The notes: generated by a model not told the origin, from the sequence alone. Numbered from the stretch's first letter, positions 7,859 through 16,500 are shown. The stretch is 39,920 nucleotides of DNA from Nocardia amamiensis NBRC 102102 (GCF_001612745.1 NZ_BDBA01000011.1:1-39920), one strand, 5' to 3'. Translations and numbers: made by a program.

Positions 7859-8869
7859 TCACCCCGTGAAAACGTTGCGGCGCTTGGTGAGCAGCTTGTA
7901 GAGCGTCTGCTGGATGGTCTCGCGCACCTGGTCGGTGATCTCGAACATGGTCATCGGATCGTCGGCCGCCTCCGGCTGGTAGGCGGTGGTCGGGATGGGC
8001 GTGCCGAACTCGATGTACCACTTCGACGGCAGCGGCACCGCGCCGAGCACGCCCAAATGCGGGAACAGCGGCGTCACCGGGAAGTAGGGCAGTCCGAGCA
8101 GCCGGGCCAGCGGCTTGAGATCGGCCAGCTTCGGGTAGATCTCCTCGGAACCGACGATGGAGCACGGGATGATCGGCGCGCCGGTGCGCACCGCCGCGGC
8201 GACGAAACCGCCCCGGCCGAAGCGCTGCAGCTTGTAGCGGTCGGTGTACTGCTTGCCGACGCCTTTGAAGCCCTCTGGGAACACGCCGGTCAGCTCGCCC
8301 GAGCGCAGCAGGCGCTCGGCGTCCTCACGGCAGGCGAGCGTGTGCCCGGCCTTACGGGCCAGGACGCCGAGGACCGGCATCTCGAAGATCAAGTCGGCGG
8401 CGAGCAGACGCAGGGCACGCTGCTTGGGGTGCCGGTCGTGCACGGCCAGCTGCAGCATCAGGCCGTCCAGCGGCACGGTACCCGCATGATTGACCACGAT
8501 CAGCGCGCCGCCGGCTTCCGGGATGTTGTCCATCCCGCCGACCTCCACGCGGAACCACAGCTCCGACAGCGGGCGCAGCGCGGGCAGGATGAGCGACTCG
8601 AGCAGGTGCTCGTCCAGGCCGAACTCGTCGACCTGGTAATCGCCGGTCAGCCTGCGGCGCGCGAAATCGGCGGTCTTGCTGACCTGCCGGCCGAGTGCGC
8701 CGCGCACCATCTCCGACACCGACCGCGCAGCGGGCGGCGCCACCGCGGCGGCGCGCCGCTCGATCAGCGACGTCACCGGACTGGGAGCAGACAGCCGTCG
8801 CGGCGCGGGCCGCTGGCGCGCCTCCGCCTGGACATCGTGGAGTTGGATGACCTTCGCTACGTCACTCAT
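7859..8869 (-). CDS. PlsC-type lysophospholipid acyltransferase family protein
   Basis: This 336-aa protein carries the acyltransferase blocks VVNHAGTVPLDG (residues around 130), REDAERLLRSGELTGVFPEGFKG and GAPIIPCSIVGSEEIYP, which place it in the glycerophosphate/lysophospholipid acyltransferase superfamily (Rv0502 orthologue by context). It should transfer acyl chains to a lipid acceptor at the membrane. The first 90 residues are poorly conserved and charged. The ATG overlaps the stop of the upstream epimerase-like gene by 4 nt (ATGA), so the two are translationally coupled and probably serve the same pathway. Confidence 0.88.
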   Translation of the reverse strand: MSDVAKVIQLHDVQAEARQRPAPRRLSAPSPVTSLIERRAAAVAPPAARSVSEMVRGALGRQVSKTADFARRRLTGDYQVDEFGLDEHLLESLILPALRPLSELWFRVEVGGMDNIPEAGGALIVVNHAGTVPLDGLMLQLAVHDRHPKQRALRLLAADLIFEMPVLGVLARKAGHTLACREDAERLLRSGELTGVFPEGFKGVGKQYTDRYKLQRFGRGGFVAAAVRTGAPIIPCSIVGSEEIYPKLADLKPLARLLGLPYFPVTPLFPHLGVLGAVPLPSKWYIEFGTPIPTTAYQPEAADDPMTMFEITDQVRETIQQTLYKLLTKRRNVFTG

Positions 8870-9945
8870 TGGTGTGCTCCCGTACCGGCCCCGAGCAGGC
8901 CGAGCAGTTTGTGTTCTGCGGCGTCGATCCACATTGGATCGACCACGGGCCGCAACGCTGCGCCCCCGATGAAGTCGTCGAACGCCTGTACCGTCGTCCA
9001 GCGCGGCTCGAACCCGAGTTCGGTGCGCATCCGCGTGGTGTCCAGGCCACAACCGAAGTGGAAATAGTCGAGCTGTTCGGTGGAGAACTCCCGCATCACC
9101 GGCCCCATCAGCAGGCGCCCCGCGGTGCGGAACACCGTGAAGGGCACCGGCAACTCGACCCGGCCGGACCGCCGGACCGCCTGCGACAGCGACAGCGCGC
9201 CGTCGCCCGCGATGTTGTAGGTGCCGCTCGCCGCGGTGCGCGCCGCGAGAGTCAGCGCGGCGACCGCGTCCTCCTCGTGCAACAGCTGCATCCTGGCGTC
9301 CCGGCCGAATACCGTGGGGGTCACCGGCGAACGCAGATATTGCACGCCGCGGGCGGCCAGCCGAGGGCCGACAATCGGGGCGAATCGCAGAATTGACGTG
9401 GCGATATCGGGGCGCCGACGGGCGAGCCCGCGAACATAACCTTCGATATCGATGAGGTCGCGCGCGAACCCACCTCGCGGCGGCGTGCGCGCACTCATTT
9501 CCTCGCTGAATTTCGCCGGATCCTTCGCGCTGCACCCGTACACCGCCGACGAGGAGCGCAGCACCACCCGGTGCACGGATGGCGCCTTCTGGCACACCGC
9601 GAACAGCTGCATCGCGCCCAGGACGTTCAGATCCTTCATCACCGCGCGACCGCCGCCCGCCGGTGGACGCGCCAGCACCGCGGTATGCACCACGGTGTCC
9701 ACTTCACCACCATCGATCACCTTACGGATCAACGGGTTTCGAATATCGGCGCGTACGAACTCGGCGCGGCCCATGCGCCGCTGCAACTCTCGGCCGGGCG
9801 TCATCGTGTCGACGGCGAGAATGCGCTCGATGCGAGGATCCTGGGCGAGCCGCGCGACAACCGTTCCGCCGAAGAACCTGCTGGCCCCGGTGACCAGCAC
9901 GACCTTCGGTGCGTGCCCTTCCCGACCCTCAGAACCCACCGGCAC
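8866..9945 (-). CDS. Extended SDR, NAD-dependent epimerase/dehydratase-like
   Basis: This 359-aa protein has an N-terminal Rossmann fold (VVLVTGASRFFGGTVVARL), ADIRN and the STA-like strand VVLRSSSAVYG. It matches the GalE2-like Rv0501 in family and position. Where active epimerases carry YxxxK, this sequence reads FARDL, so both catalytic Tyr and Lys appear to be missing; the protein may bind a nucleotide or sugar without classical epimerase chemistry. The start is GTG 9945, with a purine-rich GGGAAG stretch upstream. It is coupled to the acyltransferase by an ATGA overlap. A 7-bp hairpin (AGCGGGT/ACCCGCT, 9993-10010) lies about 50 nt upstream in the presumed leader. Confidence 0.85.
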   Translation of the reverse strand: MPVGSEGREGHAPKVVLVTGASRFFGGTVVARLAQDPRIERILAVDTMTPGRELQRRMGRAEFVRADIRNPLIRKVIDGGEVDTVVHTAVLARPPAGGGRAVMKDLNVLGAMQLFAVCQKAPSVHRVVLRSSSAVYGCSAKDPAKFSEEMSARTPPRGGFARDLIDIEGYVRGLARRRPDIATSILRFAPIVGPRLAARGVQYLRSPVTPTVFGRDARMQLLHEEDAVAALTLAARTAASGTYNIAGDGALSLSQAVRRSGRVELPVPFTVFRTAGRLLMGPVMREFSTEQLDYFHFGCGLDTTRMRTELGFEPRWTTVQAFDDFIGGAALRPVVDPMWIDAAEHKLLGLLGAGTGAHQ

Positions 9946-10093
9946 CCGCTTCCCATCGGCCAGCCGTCTTGTGATTATTCCCGTCCTAGCGTAGCGGGTG
10001 CCTACCCGCTCACCGAGAGTATTAACCAGGATCTAACGATGACTTCAGTCACGCGATACAAATGGCGATTCCAAAATTTCAACTTTCAAACGA

Positions 10094-10123
10094 AAGGCCC
10101 GTCACCTATTGGTGACGGGCCTT
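10094..10123 (-). terminator. Rho-independent terminator after bS22
   Basis: AAGGCCCGTCACC (10094-10106) and GGTGACGGGCCTT (10111-10123) form a perfect 13-bp stem with a 4-nt loop. On the minus strand it is followed by TTCGTTTG. It starts 23 nt past the bS22 stop. Confidence 0.9.
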
Positions 10124-10145
10124 CGCAGCTACCGCGCAGCGACGC

Positions 10146-10247
10146 TCACTTGCCGAGTTTGCGCCGCTGAACACGCGTGCGGCGAAGCAGCTTGCGGTGC
10201 TTCTTCTTCGACATGCGCTTGCGGCGCTTCTTGATCACAGAACCCAT
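10146..10247 (-). CDS. Ribosomal small-subunit protein bS22 (33 aa)
   Basis: The translated peptide starts [19 protein letters not shown] and ends VQRRKLGK. It is 33 aa long, contains more than half Lys/Arg, and as far as I recall is essentially identical to the mycobacterial Rv0500B product, identified in mycobacterial ribosome structures as bS22. GAGGA lies 7 nt before the ATG. It is followed by a strong terminator and preceded by a 225-nt gap containing a TACGAT -10-like box on the minus strand (10437-10442), which would give a leader of about 180 nt. It sits in the same proC-HTH-bS22 order as in M. tuberculosis. Confidence 0.92.
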
Positions 10248-10472
10248 AGGGTTGTCCTCGCGTTCTCTCTACTCGGCGCGCACGTTCGCCGTGCGCGATT
10301 GCCGGACGCCCGTCCGCCGACGCCCCGGCCCACCAGCCGGGTCGCTCGGCAAGCTCACGCCCCGTGTCCGCGCCGCCGGAGACCACGAGGCAACCAACAG
10401 CGATGCCACCGGCGGGCGAACACGAACCGAAGAGCTATCGTACCGGCCCGCCCACGTGGTCCCGAAACCGCC

Positions 10473-10775
10473 TCATCCAGCGTCGAAATACGACGTTTCC
10501 AGATAGTCGTGCACCGCCTTGGCGTGCACGCGGAACGATCGACCGACGCGCACGGCGGGCAACTCGCCCGAGTGCACCAGCCGGTACACCGTCATCTTGG
10601 AGACCCGCATCAGATTCGCCACTTCGGCGACGGTGAGGAATTGAGTACCGCCGCCGAGCACGGATTGCCCCTGCGACGCGGCCTCACGTTGTGTCCGGGA
10701 GTTCCCCCGACCGCCTGCTGGACCGGAGCCGCCGGACGCTCCGGAACTTGCAGACATCTTGTTGGAAGACATCAT
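10473..10775 (-). CDS. Excisionase-family helix-turn-helix DNA-binding protein
   Basis: The C-terminal 60 residues (LTVAEVANLMRVSKMTVYRL through RVHAKAVHDYLE) form a MerR/excisionase-type winged helix and closely match Rv0500A of M. tuberculosis. The N-terminal 40 residues are Ser/Gly-rich and probably disordered. The start is an ATGATG pair (10775/10772) with GGAGGT 10 nt upstream. It lies between proC and bS22, a linkage conserved in mycobacteria. The target is not known; the name excisionase reflects only the fold, as no phage genes are near. Confidence 0.9.
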   Translation of the reverse strand: MMSSNKMSASSGASGGSGPAGGRGNSRTQREAASQGQSVLGGGTQFLTVAEVANLMRVSKMTVYRLVHSGELPAVRVGRSFRVHAKAVHDYLETSYFDAG

Positions 10776-10893
10776 TGCACCATTGACCTCCGGCACGTCC
10801 GCGCCGCCGGCTTCCCCACCGGCGGAACAGACACGCACGTGCTCCTTGAAGCTTAGCGGGACCAGTGGTGTTACTGCGACGGGAGTGAGAAAT

Positions 10894-10919
10894 CGGGTTT
10901 TCCGATCGGAAACAGCCCG
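10894..10919 (-). terminator. Imperfect hairpin after proC
   Basis: CGGG/CCCG arms (10894-10897, 10916-10919) flank a perfect 14-bp palindrome TTTCCGATCGGAAA (10899-10912). It begins 2 nt past the proC stop. It can fold as a terminator stem with a GATC loop, though the palindrome could also be a protein-binding site. Confidence 0.45.
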
Positions 10920-10920
10920 G

Positions 10921-11736
10921 TCATTCCACTGACGCGCCCTGTTCGGCTGACCGTTGCTTGGCGGCGAACAGCGCCTCCACGAAAGACGAGCGCAGTCCGC
11001 CGCGCTCCAATTCGCGCATCGCGGCGGCGGTGGTGCCCGCGGGCGAGGTGACCGCGGCGCGCAGTTCCGCCGCAGTCTGACCGGATTCATCCAGCAGCGC
11101 GGCCGAGCCGACCATGGTCTGCACCACCAGCCGAGTGGCGACGTCCCGGGTCAGTCCGAGCCCGACGCCCGCGTCCACCATGGCCTCGACCACCAGGAAG
11201 AAATAGGCGGGGCCCGATCCGGACACCGCGGTGACCGCGTCCATCTGGCTCTCCGCGACGGTCACCACCTTGCCGACCGCGGCGAGCACCTCGGTCACCA
11301 GCTCCAAGTGCTCTTCGCGCGCGTAGCGACCGGGCGCGATCACACTCATGCCCTGGCCAACCAGCATCGGCGTATTCGCCATCACCCGCACCACCGGGAA
11401 TCCGGCGGGCAACTTGCCCTCCAACCGAGTGGTCGGGACACCGGCGGCCAACGACACCAGCACCTGATCCCGGTCGCCCAGCTCGGCCTTACCCAGCGAG
11501 GCGAGCACGCCGTCCACATCGCCGGGCTTCACCGCGATCACCAGCAGATCCGCGCCGACGGCCGCATCGGTCACGTCGTCGGTGACCCGGATGCCGAGAC
11601 GATCGGCGATCAGATCGGCCCGTTCCCGGTGCGTCTCCACCACGACCAAGTCCTTGGTCAGCCGCCCGGACTCCAGCAACCCGGCGACCAACGCCTCACC
11701 GATGCGGCCGCCGCCGATCACCGCAATTCTCGTCAT
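10921..11736 (-). CDS. proC: ProC, pyrroline-5-carboxylate reductase
   Basis: This 271-aa enzyme catalyses the last step of proline synthesis, reducing pyrroline-5-carboxylate with NAD(P)H. It has the N-terminal dinucleotide loop VIGGGRIGEALVAGL, the core MANTPMLVGQGMSVI, and the C-terminal signature AVSGSGPAYFFLVVEAM with the helical dimerisation domain. The ATG at 11736 has no Shine-Dalgarno sequence. A TAGCCT -10 box (11745-11750) ends 8 nt before it, so the message is probably leaderless. The downstream order proC, HTH, bS22 is as in mycobacteria. Confidence 0.95.
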   Translation of the reverse strand: MTRIAVIGGGRIGEALVAGLLESGRLTKDLVVVETHRERADLIADRLGIRVTDDVTDAAVGADLLVIAVKPGDVDGVLASLGKAELGDRDQVLVSLAAGVPTTRLEGKLPAGFPVVRVMANTPMLVGQGMSVIAPGRYAREEHLELVTEVLAAVGKVVTVAESQMDAVTAVSGSGPAYFFLVVEAMVDAGVGLGLTRDVATRLVVQTMVGSAALLDESGQTAAELRAAVTSPAGTTAAAMRELERGGLRSSFVEALFAAKQRSAEQGASVE

Positions 11737-11744
11737 GGGTGTCA

Positions 11745-11750
11745 AGGCTA
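11745..11750 (-). promoter_or_regulatory. -10 box (TAGCCT) of leaderless proC
   Basis: TAGCCT on the minus strand lies 8 nt before the proC ATG, giving a predicted start site within 2 nt of the start codon. No ribosome site is present. Confidence 0.5.
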
Positions 11751-11768
11751 GACGGCGCGCCCGCGCGC

Positions 11769-12656
11769 TCAGCGCTGGGGAACGAGCGCCAGCTGACGGC
11801 TCTGCGCGACGACGGCCCCCGTCGAGTCGAGCACCAACTGGTCCTCGTCGAACATCCGCTCGCCGACCTCGTGCGTGGTCGCGATGATCCGCAGCCAGCC
11901 GGGAGCGGGCCTGCGGCGCAGGTAGGTGGTCATCTGCACGGTGGGCGCCCAGCCGAAGTGACCGAGGTTCACCGGCACGGGCGGACTCATATCCGCGGTC
12001 ATCATCGCGAAGAACATGGCGACGTCGGGGTCCTGCTCGTCGCCCGGCCGCGGACGCATCCACAGCCGCAGGCGCGGTTCACCCTGCTCACCCGCCAGGA
12101 AACGGGCCCAGTCGCGGTCGAGGTAGATGTCGGCACCCTGACCCACGTGCACCACCTCGCCCATCGGAGAACCGGGCTCGTAGCCGATCGCGTCGGCAGG
12201 CGGCAGCACAGGCATGTCGGTGTGCTGCGGCGCGTAGACCGGATCGGCGTCGTCCAGGCGGCTGAAGGTCAGAGCTGTGCGCACCAGGACGCGGCCGTCC
12301 TGGATGAGCTCTGTGTCGGCAAGGCAGATCTGGCGGCCGATCTTGCGGACGCGCACCTCGTAGGTGACCTCGCCGGGATTCGGTGCGCCGAGGAAGTCGG
12401 AGCTCGCGGCGACCGGAGCCATGCCGACCAGCGCCGGATCGGTCGCACGCAGCCAGTTGGTCGCCGCCGCCGCGCTGCCCGCGACCATCGTCCCGCCGTG
12501 CACCTTCGGTCCGATCGTCCAGATCTCGTCGATGACGCCGAGGTAGCGGCCGGTGTCCGGGGCGGAAGGCGCCAGTTCGGTCAGCGCGCACACCCGGCTG
12601 AACGGCGCGTCGGTCGTGGCAGCCGGGCCGAGATCGGCCGTCAGCTCCGTCGTCAT
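11769..12656 (-). CDS. Double-hotdog thioesterase family protein
   Basis: This 295-aa protein resembles the acyl-CoA thioesterase-like (4HBT_3/TesB) proteins of actinobacteria: an N-terminal hotdog half with IGPKVHGGTMVAGSAAAATNWL and YEVRVRKIGRQICLADTELIQDGRVLVRTALTF, and a C-terminal half ending WLRIIATTHEVGERMFDEDQLVLDSTGAVVAQSRQLALVPQR. It corresponds in position to Rv0499. It probably hydrolyses or binds acyl thioesters in the cytosol; the substrate is unknown. The ATG at 12656 is chosen because AGGAG lies 6 nt upstream; the frame is open further but without a start signal. Confidence 0.82.
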   Translation of the reverse strand: MTTELTADLGPAATTDAPFSRVCALTELAPSAPDTGRYLGVIDEIWTIGPKVHGGTMVAGSAAAATNWLRATDPALVGMAPVAASSDFLGAPNPGEVTYEVRVRKIGRQICLADTELIQDGRVLVRTALTFSRLDDADPVYAPQHTDMPVLPPADAIGYEPGSPMGEVVHVGQGADIYLDRDWARFLAGEQGEPRLRLWMRPRPGDEQDPDVAMFFAMMTADMSPPVPVNLGHFGWAPTVQMTTYLRRRPAPGWLRIIATTHEVGERMFDEDQLVLDSTGAVVAQSRQLALVPQR

Positions 12657-12783
12657 CGTCACTCCTGTCGTCCATCGGCGCCGGGGCGTCGCACACGCGT
12701 TCCGCGCCGCCGAGCAGCATTCGTACAGCGTACAACGCAACATCCGGCCGGGAATTTCTTCGAGTCCGAGGTTGGGACGATCG

Positions 12784-13779
12784 TCACATCGGCGGTTCGG
12801 CCGAGGCGCGGTTGGCCCCGCTGGGCGCGGGCGCGGCGGCGGACACGTTCAAGTGCCTGCGCGCGAACGCCAGCGTGCGATGCAGCATGGCCGCCCGGTC
12901 CTGCGTGGTGCGGGCGTTCTGCGTGTTGATCTCGGCCACCGCATGGCCGGTGAAGCCGGTGCGGACCAGGCTCTCGCACACTTCGACACACGGCTGGGTG
13001 CCCTCACCGGGAATCAGATGCTCGTCGTGGGCAGCACCGCGACCGTCGGCCAAGTGCAGGTGGGCCAGGCCTGGACCCATGCGGGCGGCCAGGGCCAGCG
13101 GATCGGCGCCCGCGGTCGCGGTGTGCGACAGGTCGAGGGTGTAGTGCCGGAAACCGGTGTCGGTGGGGTCGTAGGACGGGCTGAAGGCGGTGAGCCCCGG
13201 ACCGGGCCCGCCGCGCCGGGTCAACCGTTTGACCGATCCTTCCCGCCTGCCGAACAGCGTGTCCGCCCGCATCGGGAACATGTTCTCCACCGCGACGATG
13301 ACCGGGCTGTTCTCCTCCAACTCGGCCACCTGCGCGGCGAACCCCGCCGCGTAGCGGCGCTGCCAGCGAAACGGCGGGTGCACCACAACGGTGCGTGCGC
13401 CGAGCGCCTCCGCGGTGTACACAGTGCGCTCGAGCTTCGCGATCGGATCCGAACCCCACACTCGCTGCGAGATCAGCAGGCAGGGCGCGTGCACGGCGAG
13501 CACGGGGACACCGTATCGGCGAGAGTAGGCCTGCACGGTACCGATACTCTGGCTGGCCGGTTCGGCCCAGACCATCAGTTCGACGCCGTCGTAGCCGAGT
13601 TCGGCCGCATAGCGGAACGCGGCCTCGGTATTCTGCGGGTACACCGATGCCGTGGACAGGCCCACCTGGATCGGCGTCGGCCGAGGCTCGGGCTCGTCCG
13701 GCGAGCCTGCTCCGGTCCACGAGTCCGACCGGGGCGCTTGCCGCGTCCCGTTCTCGCCCGCCTGCCCGATGTTCCCCAC
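12784..13779 (-). CDS. Sugar phosphate isomerase/epimerase-like TIM-barrel protein
   Basis: This 331-aa protein belongs to the AP-endonuclease-2/xylose-isomerase-like barrel family. It has VGLSTASVYPQNTEAAFRYA at the first strand, YDGVELMVW, VHAPCLL, VVVHPPF, VAVENMF, HYTLDLSHTA and LAHLHLADG, which supply the usual metal-binding His/Glu/Asp ligands. It is the positional counterpart of Rv0498. The start is GTG 13779 with GGGAG about 5 nt upstream. The sequence does not identify the substrate. It lies 13 nt behind the membrane protein gene and is probably in one operon with it and ppx. Confidence 0.85.
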   Translation of the reverse strand: MGNIGQAGENGTRQAPRSDSWTGAGSPDEPEPRPTPIQVGLSTASVYPQNTEAAFRYAAELGYDGVELMVWAEPASQSIGTVQAYSRRYGVPVLAVHAPCLLISQRVWGSDPIAKLERTVYTAEALGARTVVVHPPFRWQRRYAAGFAAQVAELEENSPVIVAVENMFPMRADTLFGRREGSVKRLTRRGGPGPGLTAFSPSYDPTDTGFRHYTLDLSHTATAGADPLALAARMGPGLAHLHLADGRGAAHDEHLIPGEGTQPCVEVCESLVRTGFTGHAVAEINTQNARTTQDRAAMLHRTLAFARRHLNVSAAAPAPSGANRASAEPPM

Positions 13780-13792
13780 GGCCGCTCCCTAC

Positions 13793-15463
13793 TCAGTTCG
13801 TGCTGAGGAGAAAGGCCAGCGGCCCCAACGTGACGAAGATGCCCACGACGACGGCGATCACAGTGCTGAGGATGTCGTCGGTCCTGCGCAGAATCCGCAC
13901 GAGAGCCACCAACCCGAGAATCACGATCATCGCCAGGGCCAGCGCCACCCAGGGCAGCATCTCCCACATGCGCTCGAAACCCTTGAACAGCAACATTCCC
14001 GCGACGGCAGCGCCGGTACTCTGGCCGCCCAGGATCATCCACTGGCGCCGGTTGGCGTCGTCCTGGTCCTTCTTCGCCGCCCGCGACCGACGTGATGTGG
14101 CGCGTTCGCGCAGTGCCGTCCAGGGCCGCTCGGCGGCTGCACTCTCCTCGTCCTCGGTGTCCAGGTCGATCGGCTCGTAGACGTCGGTGGCGCCGTCGAA
14201 CTCCTCGACGTCGACGGTGGAACGGGCAGCACCGCGCGCGCCGCGCCTGCCCCGGCCTTTCCCGCGCTCGGCCCGCTCCATGCCGTCACGCAGCAGGTCA
14301 CCCGCGACCGTCTGCCCGGATACCAGTTGCTGGTCCTGGCTGGCCAGCGACCACGCGGCGGTGGGGATGCCGCCGGACTCCGGCGCCGCGTCACGGACCG
14401 GATCCTGAGACTTGTGGCGGCGGGCGGACCAGGACGGAAGCCCGTTCTCGCCCGCGACGTTGCTCCGGGGTGCGCGTCGGTGCGCGTCCTGCTGCGGGTC
14501 GGGGGGAAGCGGTCGTCCCGGCTTCGGCCGGGTGTCGGGCAGCGGCAGCGGCTCCGACTCGGGTGCGAAGCCGCCGGTGGCCGGAGACCATGCCGCGGTG
14601 GCGGGCCCGAGTTCCTCCGCCGCCTCGGCCGCCTCCGCTGCTCTGCGCCTAGCCGCGCGTCCGCCCTGAACGGCGTTGTGCTCCGGAAACCCGTGTGACC
14701 GGCTGCGCTCGGACCGGCCGAAGTCCGGCTCGCCGAATTCCGCGTGGCGGCTGCGGCCGAATTCGGTGGCCACGTGATCGGGCGGCACGTCCAGATCGGA
14801 CGGCTCGGGCCGGATTCCGTGCCAGGCTTCCTCCTCCGGCTCCTCTCGTCTGCGCCTGCGCCCGGAGCGCGACGGCGTCTCCGGCACGGCGCCACCGGAC
14901 AGCGGATCCGTCGGGTACGGACCGGGCGCGGCCGAAAACAGTTCGGACACCGGGGTATCCGGTGAGAGCGGATCGTACGGCGCGCTGTGCCGCGTGGCGG
15001 AGGGCATCTCCCAGCCCGGCATCTCCCGGCCCGGCATCTCCCGGCCCGGCATCACCCTGCTCGACCAACCGGAGCTCGGATAGTCCGCTTGGGACGGCTC
15101 GTCGGCCCGCGGCGGGTCCGGCTGGGCATAGCCGGCCAGCGGGTCGTACATCGAAATGGGGCCCGAGATGGGCGAATACGCAGACGGATCGGGCTCGGGT
15201 TCCGGGGCGTAGGAAACCGGCTCGGGCGCGGGCGGGTCGTACGAGGGCGGCGCGTACGCGGGTTCCTCCGCGCCGGCATCGGGCGCGGCGTGCGCCGAAT
15301 GACCGCCTCCCTCCCGGATGACCGGCAGGTCACCGGTCAGCTCGGCGACGGAGATGCCACGGCCGTTACGGCGGCGCCTGCCCCCGCCGGACGAGGCGCC
15401 CCCCTGCTGGCCGTTGCGTGCCAGCAGCTCCGCGACCGACAGCTGTTTGGAATCCTCACTCAT
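13793..15463 (-). CDS. Proline-rich membrane protein, Rv0497-like
   Basis: This 556-aa protein has three parts. The N-terminus repeats a short ISVAEL-type motif twice (LSVAELLARNG, ISVAELTGDLP). A long disordered centre is rich in Pro, Ser and Glu, with strings such as PEPEPDP. Two C-terminal hydrophobic helices follow (about residues 490-515 and 530-553). Rv0497 has the same layout but is much shorter, so the disordered centre is expanded here. The ATG overlaps the ppx stop by 4 nt (ATGA). A 15-bp tandem repeat encodes repeated MPGRE. Function is unknown; the topology suggests a cytoplasmic interaction platform anchored to the membrane. Confidence 0.85.
   Translation of the reverse strand: MSEDSKQLSVAELLARNGQQGGASSGGGRRRRNGRGISVAELTGDLPVIREGGGHSAHAAPDAGAEEPAYAPPSYDPPAPEPVSYAPEPEPDPSAYSPISGPISMYDPLAGYAQPDPPRADEPSQADYPSSGWSSRVMPGREMPGREMPGWEMPSATRHSAPYDPLSPDTPVSELFSAAPGPYPTDPLSGGAVPETPSRSGRRRRREEPEEEAWHGIRPEPSDLDVPPDHVATEFGRSRHAEFGEPDFGRSERSRSHGFPEHNAVQGGRAARRRAAEAAEAAEELGPATAAWSPATGGFAPESEPLPLPDTRPKPGRPLPPDPQQDAHRRAPRSNVAGENGLPSWSARRHKSQDPVRDAAPESGGIPTAAWSLASQDQQLVSGQTVAGDLLRDGMERAERGKGRGRRGARGAARSTVDVEEFDGATDVYEPIDLDTEDEESAAAERPWTALRERATSRRSRAAKKDQDDANRRQWMILGGQSTGAAVAGMLLFKGFERMWEMLPWVALALAMIVILGLVALVRILRRTDDILSTVIAVVVGIFVTLGPLAFLLSTN
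15003..15057. repeat. 15-bp tandem repeat inside coding sequence
   Basis: The unit GGCATCTCCCGGCCC occurs three full times (15003-15047, first copy with one change) and part of a fourth follows. It is in frame and encodes MPGRE repeats in the disordered part of the membrane protein. Confidence 0.85.
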
Positions 15464-16494
15464 GACGACACCGTCCCGATCGGTCCCGACAGCGGCGCGC
15501 CACCGCCGGGCGCCGGCTTACCGTCCCCGGCCGCCGGGCCCGCCGAGTAGATTACTTCGGGTCCACCATTCATATCGGTATCCAGTTTGCGCAGGATGAG
15601 TCCTTCGCGCAGCGCCCACGGACAAATCTCCAACGTATCCAGCGACAGTGCACGCATACTCGCCTCCGCGACCAGTGCGCCAGCCACCAATTGCTGTGAC
15701 CGATCGGAACTTACGCCTTCCAATTCTGCACGGTCTGCCGCCGTCATCCGCGAGATGAACGCAATCAGTTGGCGCAGACCTGAGCTGGTCAGTGTACGGC
15801 GTGCCCGTGGGCCCGCGGCAGAAGGAGCCGCCCCGGTCAGTCTGGCCAGCGATCGGAAGGTCTTCGAGGTGCCGACGGCGAGGTCGGGTCTGCCCGGCTC
15901 GATCAGCTTCTTCGCCGCAGCCACCAGCTCGGCGTCGAGCCAGTCGCGCAGCACCGACACCCTGCGCTTGCCCGGTGGGTCCTCGCTCAGCCATTCCCTG
16001 GTCAGGCGGCCTGCACCCAGTTGCAGCGACAACGCGACGTCCGGTTCCTCGTCGCCGCCGTGGCTCATCTCGAGGGATCCGCCGCCGATGTCGAGATTGA
16101 GAATGCGTCCGGCGCTCCAGCCATACCATCGGCGCACCGCGAGGAAAGTCAGCCGCGCCTCGTCGACGCCGGACAACACTCGCAGGTCGACGCCGGTCGA
16201 CGCGCGCACCTCGGCGAGAACCTCGTCGGAGTTGGTCGCCTCGCGCAGCGCCGAGGTGGCGAACGGCATCAGCTCCACACACCCGGACGTCTGGGCGATG
16301 CTGGCGAATTCGGCGACGGTGTCGATCAGCCGCTGCGCGCCCGACTCGGTGATGCGCCCCGCGGCGTCGATGTTCTCCGACAGCCGCAAGGTTGCCTTCG
16401 TCGAGCTCATGGGCAGGGGATGACCGCCACGATGCGCGTCCACCACCAGCAGGTGAACGGTATTACTTCCGACGTCGAGTACCCCAAGCCGCAC
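15460..16494 (-). CDS. ppx: Ppx/GppA-family exopolyphosphatase
   Basis: This 344-aa protein has the actin-like ATPase fold of the Ppx/GppA family: N-terminal VGVLDVGSNTVHLLV-type phosphate loop, FATSALREATNS, and LNLDIGGGSLEMS. It matches the short single-unit exopolyphosphatase PPX1 (Rv0496), which trims short polyphosphate chains. The GTG at 16494 is supported by the conserved MRLGVLDVGSNT start; there is no ribosome site, and TACCGT ends 6 nt before it, predicting a leaderless message. It is divergent from the cysteine-cluster gene and heads an operon with the membrane protein and the isomerase-like gene. Confidence 0.92.
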   Translation of the reverse strand: MRLGVLDVGSNTVHLLVVDAHRGGHPLPMSSTKATLRLSENIDAAGRITESGAQRLIDTVAEFASIAQTSGCVELMPFATSALREATNSDEVLAEVRASTGVDLRVLSGVDEARLTFLAVRRWYGWSAGRILNLDIGGGSLEMSHGGDEEPDVALSLQLGAGRLTREWLSEDPPGKRRVSVLRDWLDAELVAAAKKLIEPGRPDLAVGTSKTFRSLARLTGAAPSAAGPRARRTLTSSGLRQLIAFISRMTAADRAELEGVSSDRSQQLVAGALVAEASMRALSLDTLEICPWALREGLILRKLDTDMNGGPEVIYSAGPAAGDGKPAPGGGAPLSGPIGTVSS

Positions 16495-16500
16495 ATGAAC

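Noticed and set aside
10473..10775. Prophage or integrated element suggested by the excisionase-type HTH protein
   Set aside because: No integrase, attachment repeats or phage genes are near, and the gene is part of a conserved proC-HTH-bS22 block in mycobacteria.
15003..15057. CRISPR-like short repeat
   Set aside because: The units are contiguous without spacers, are in frame, and encode a peptide repeat.
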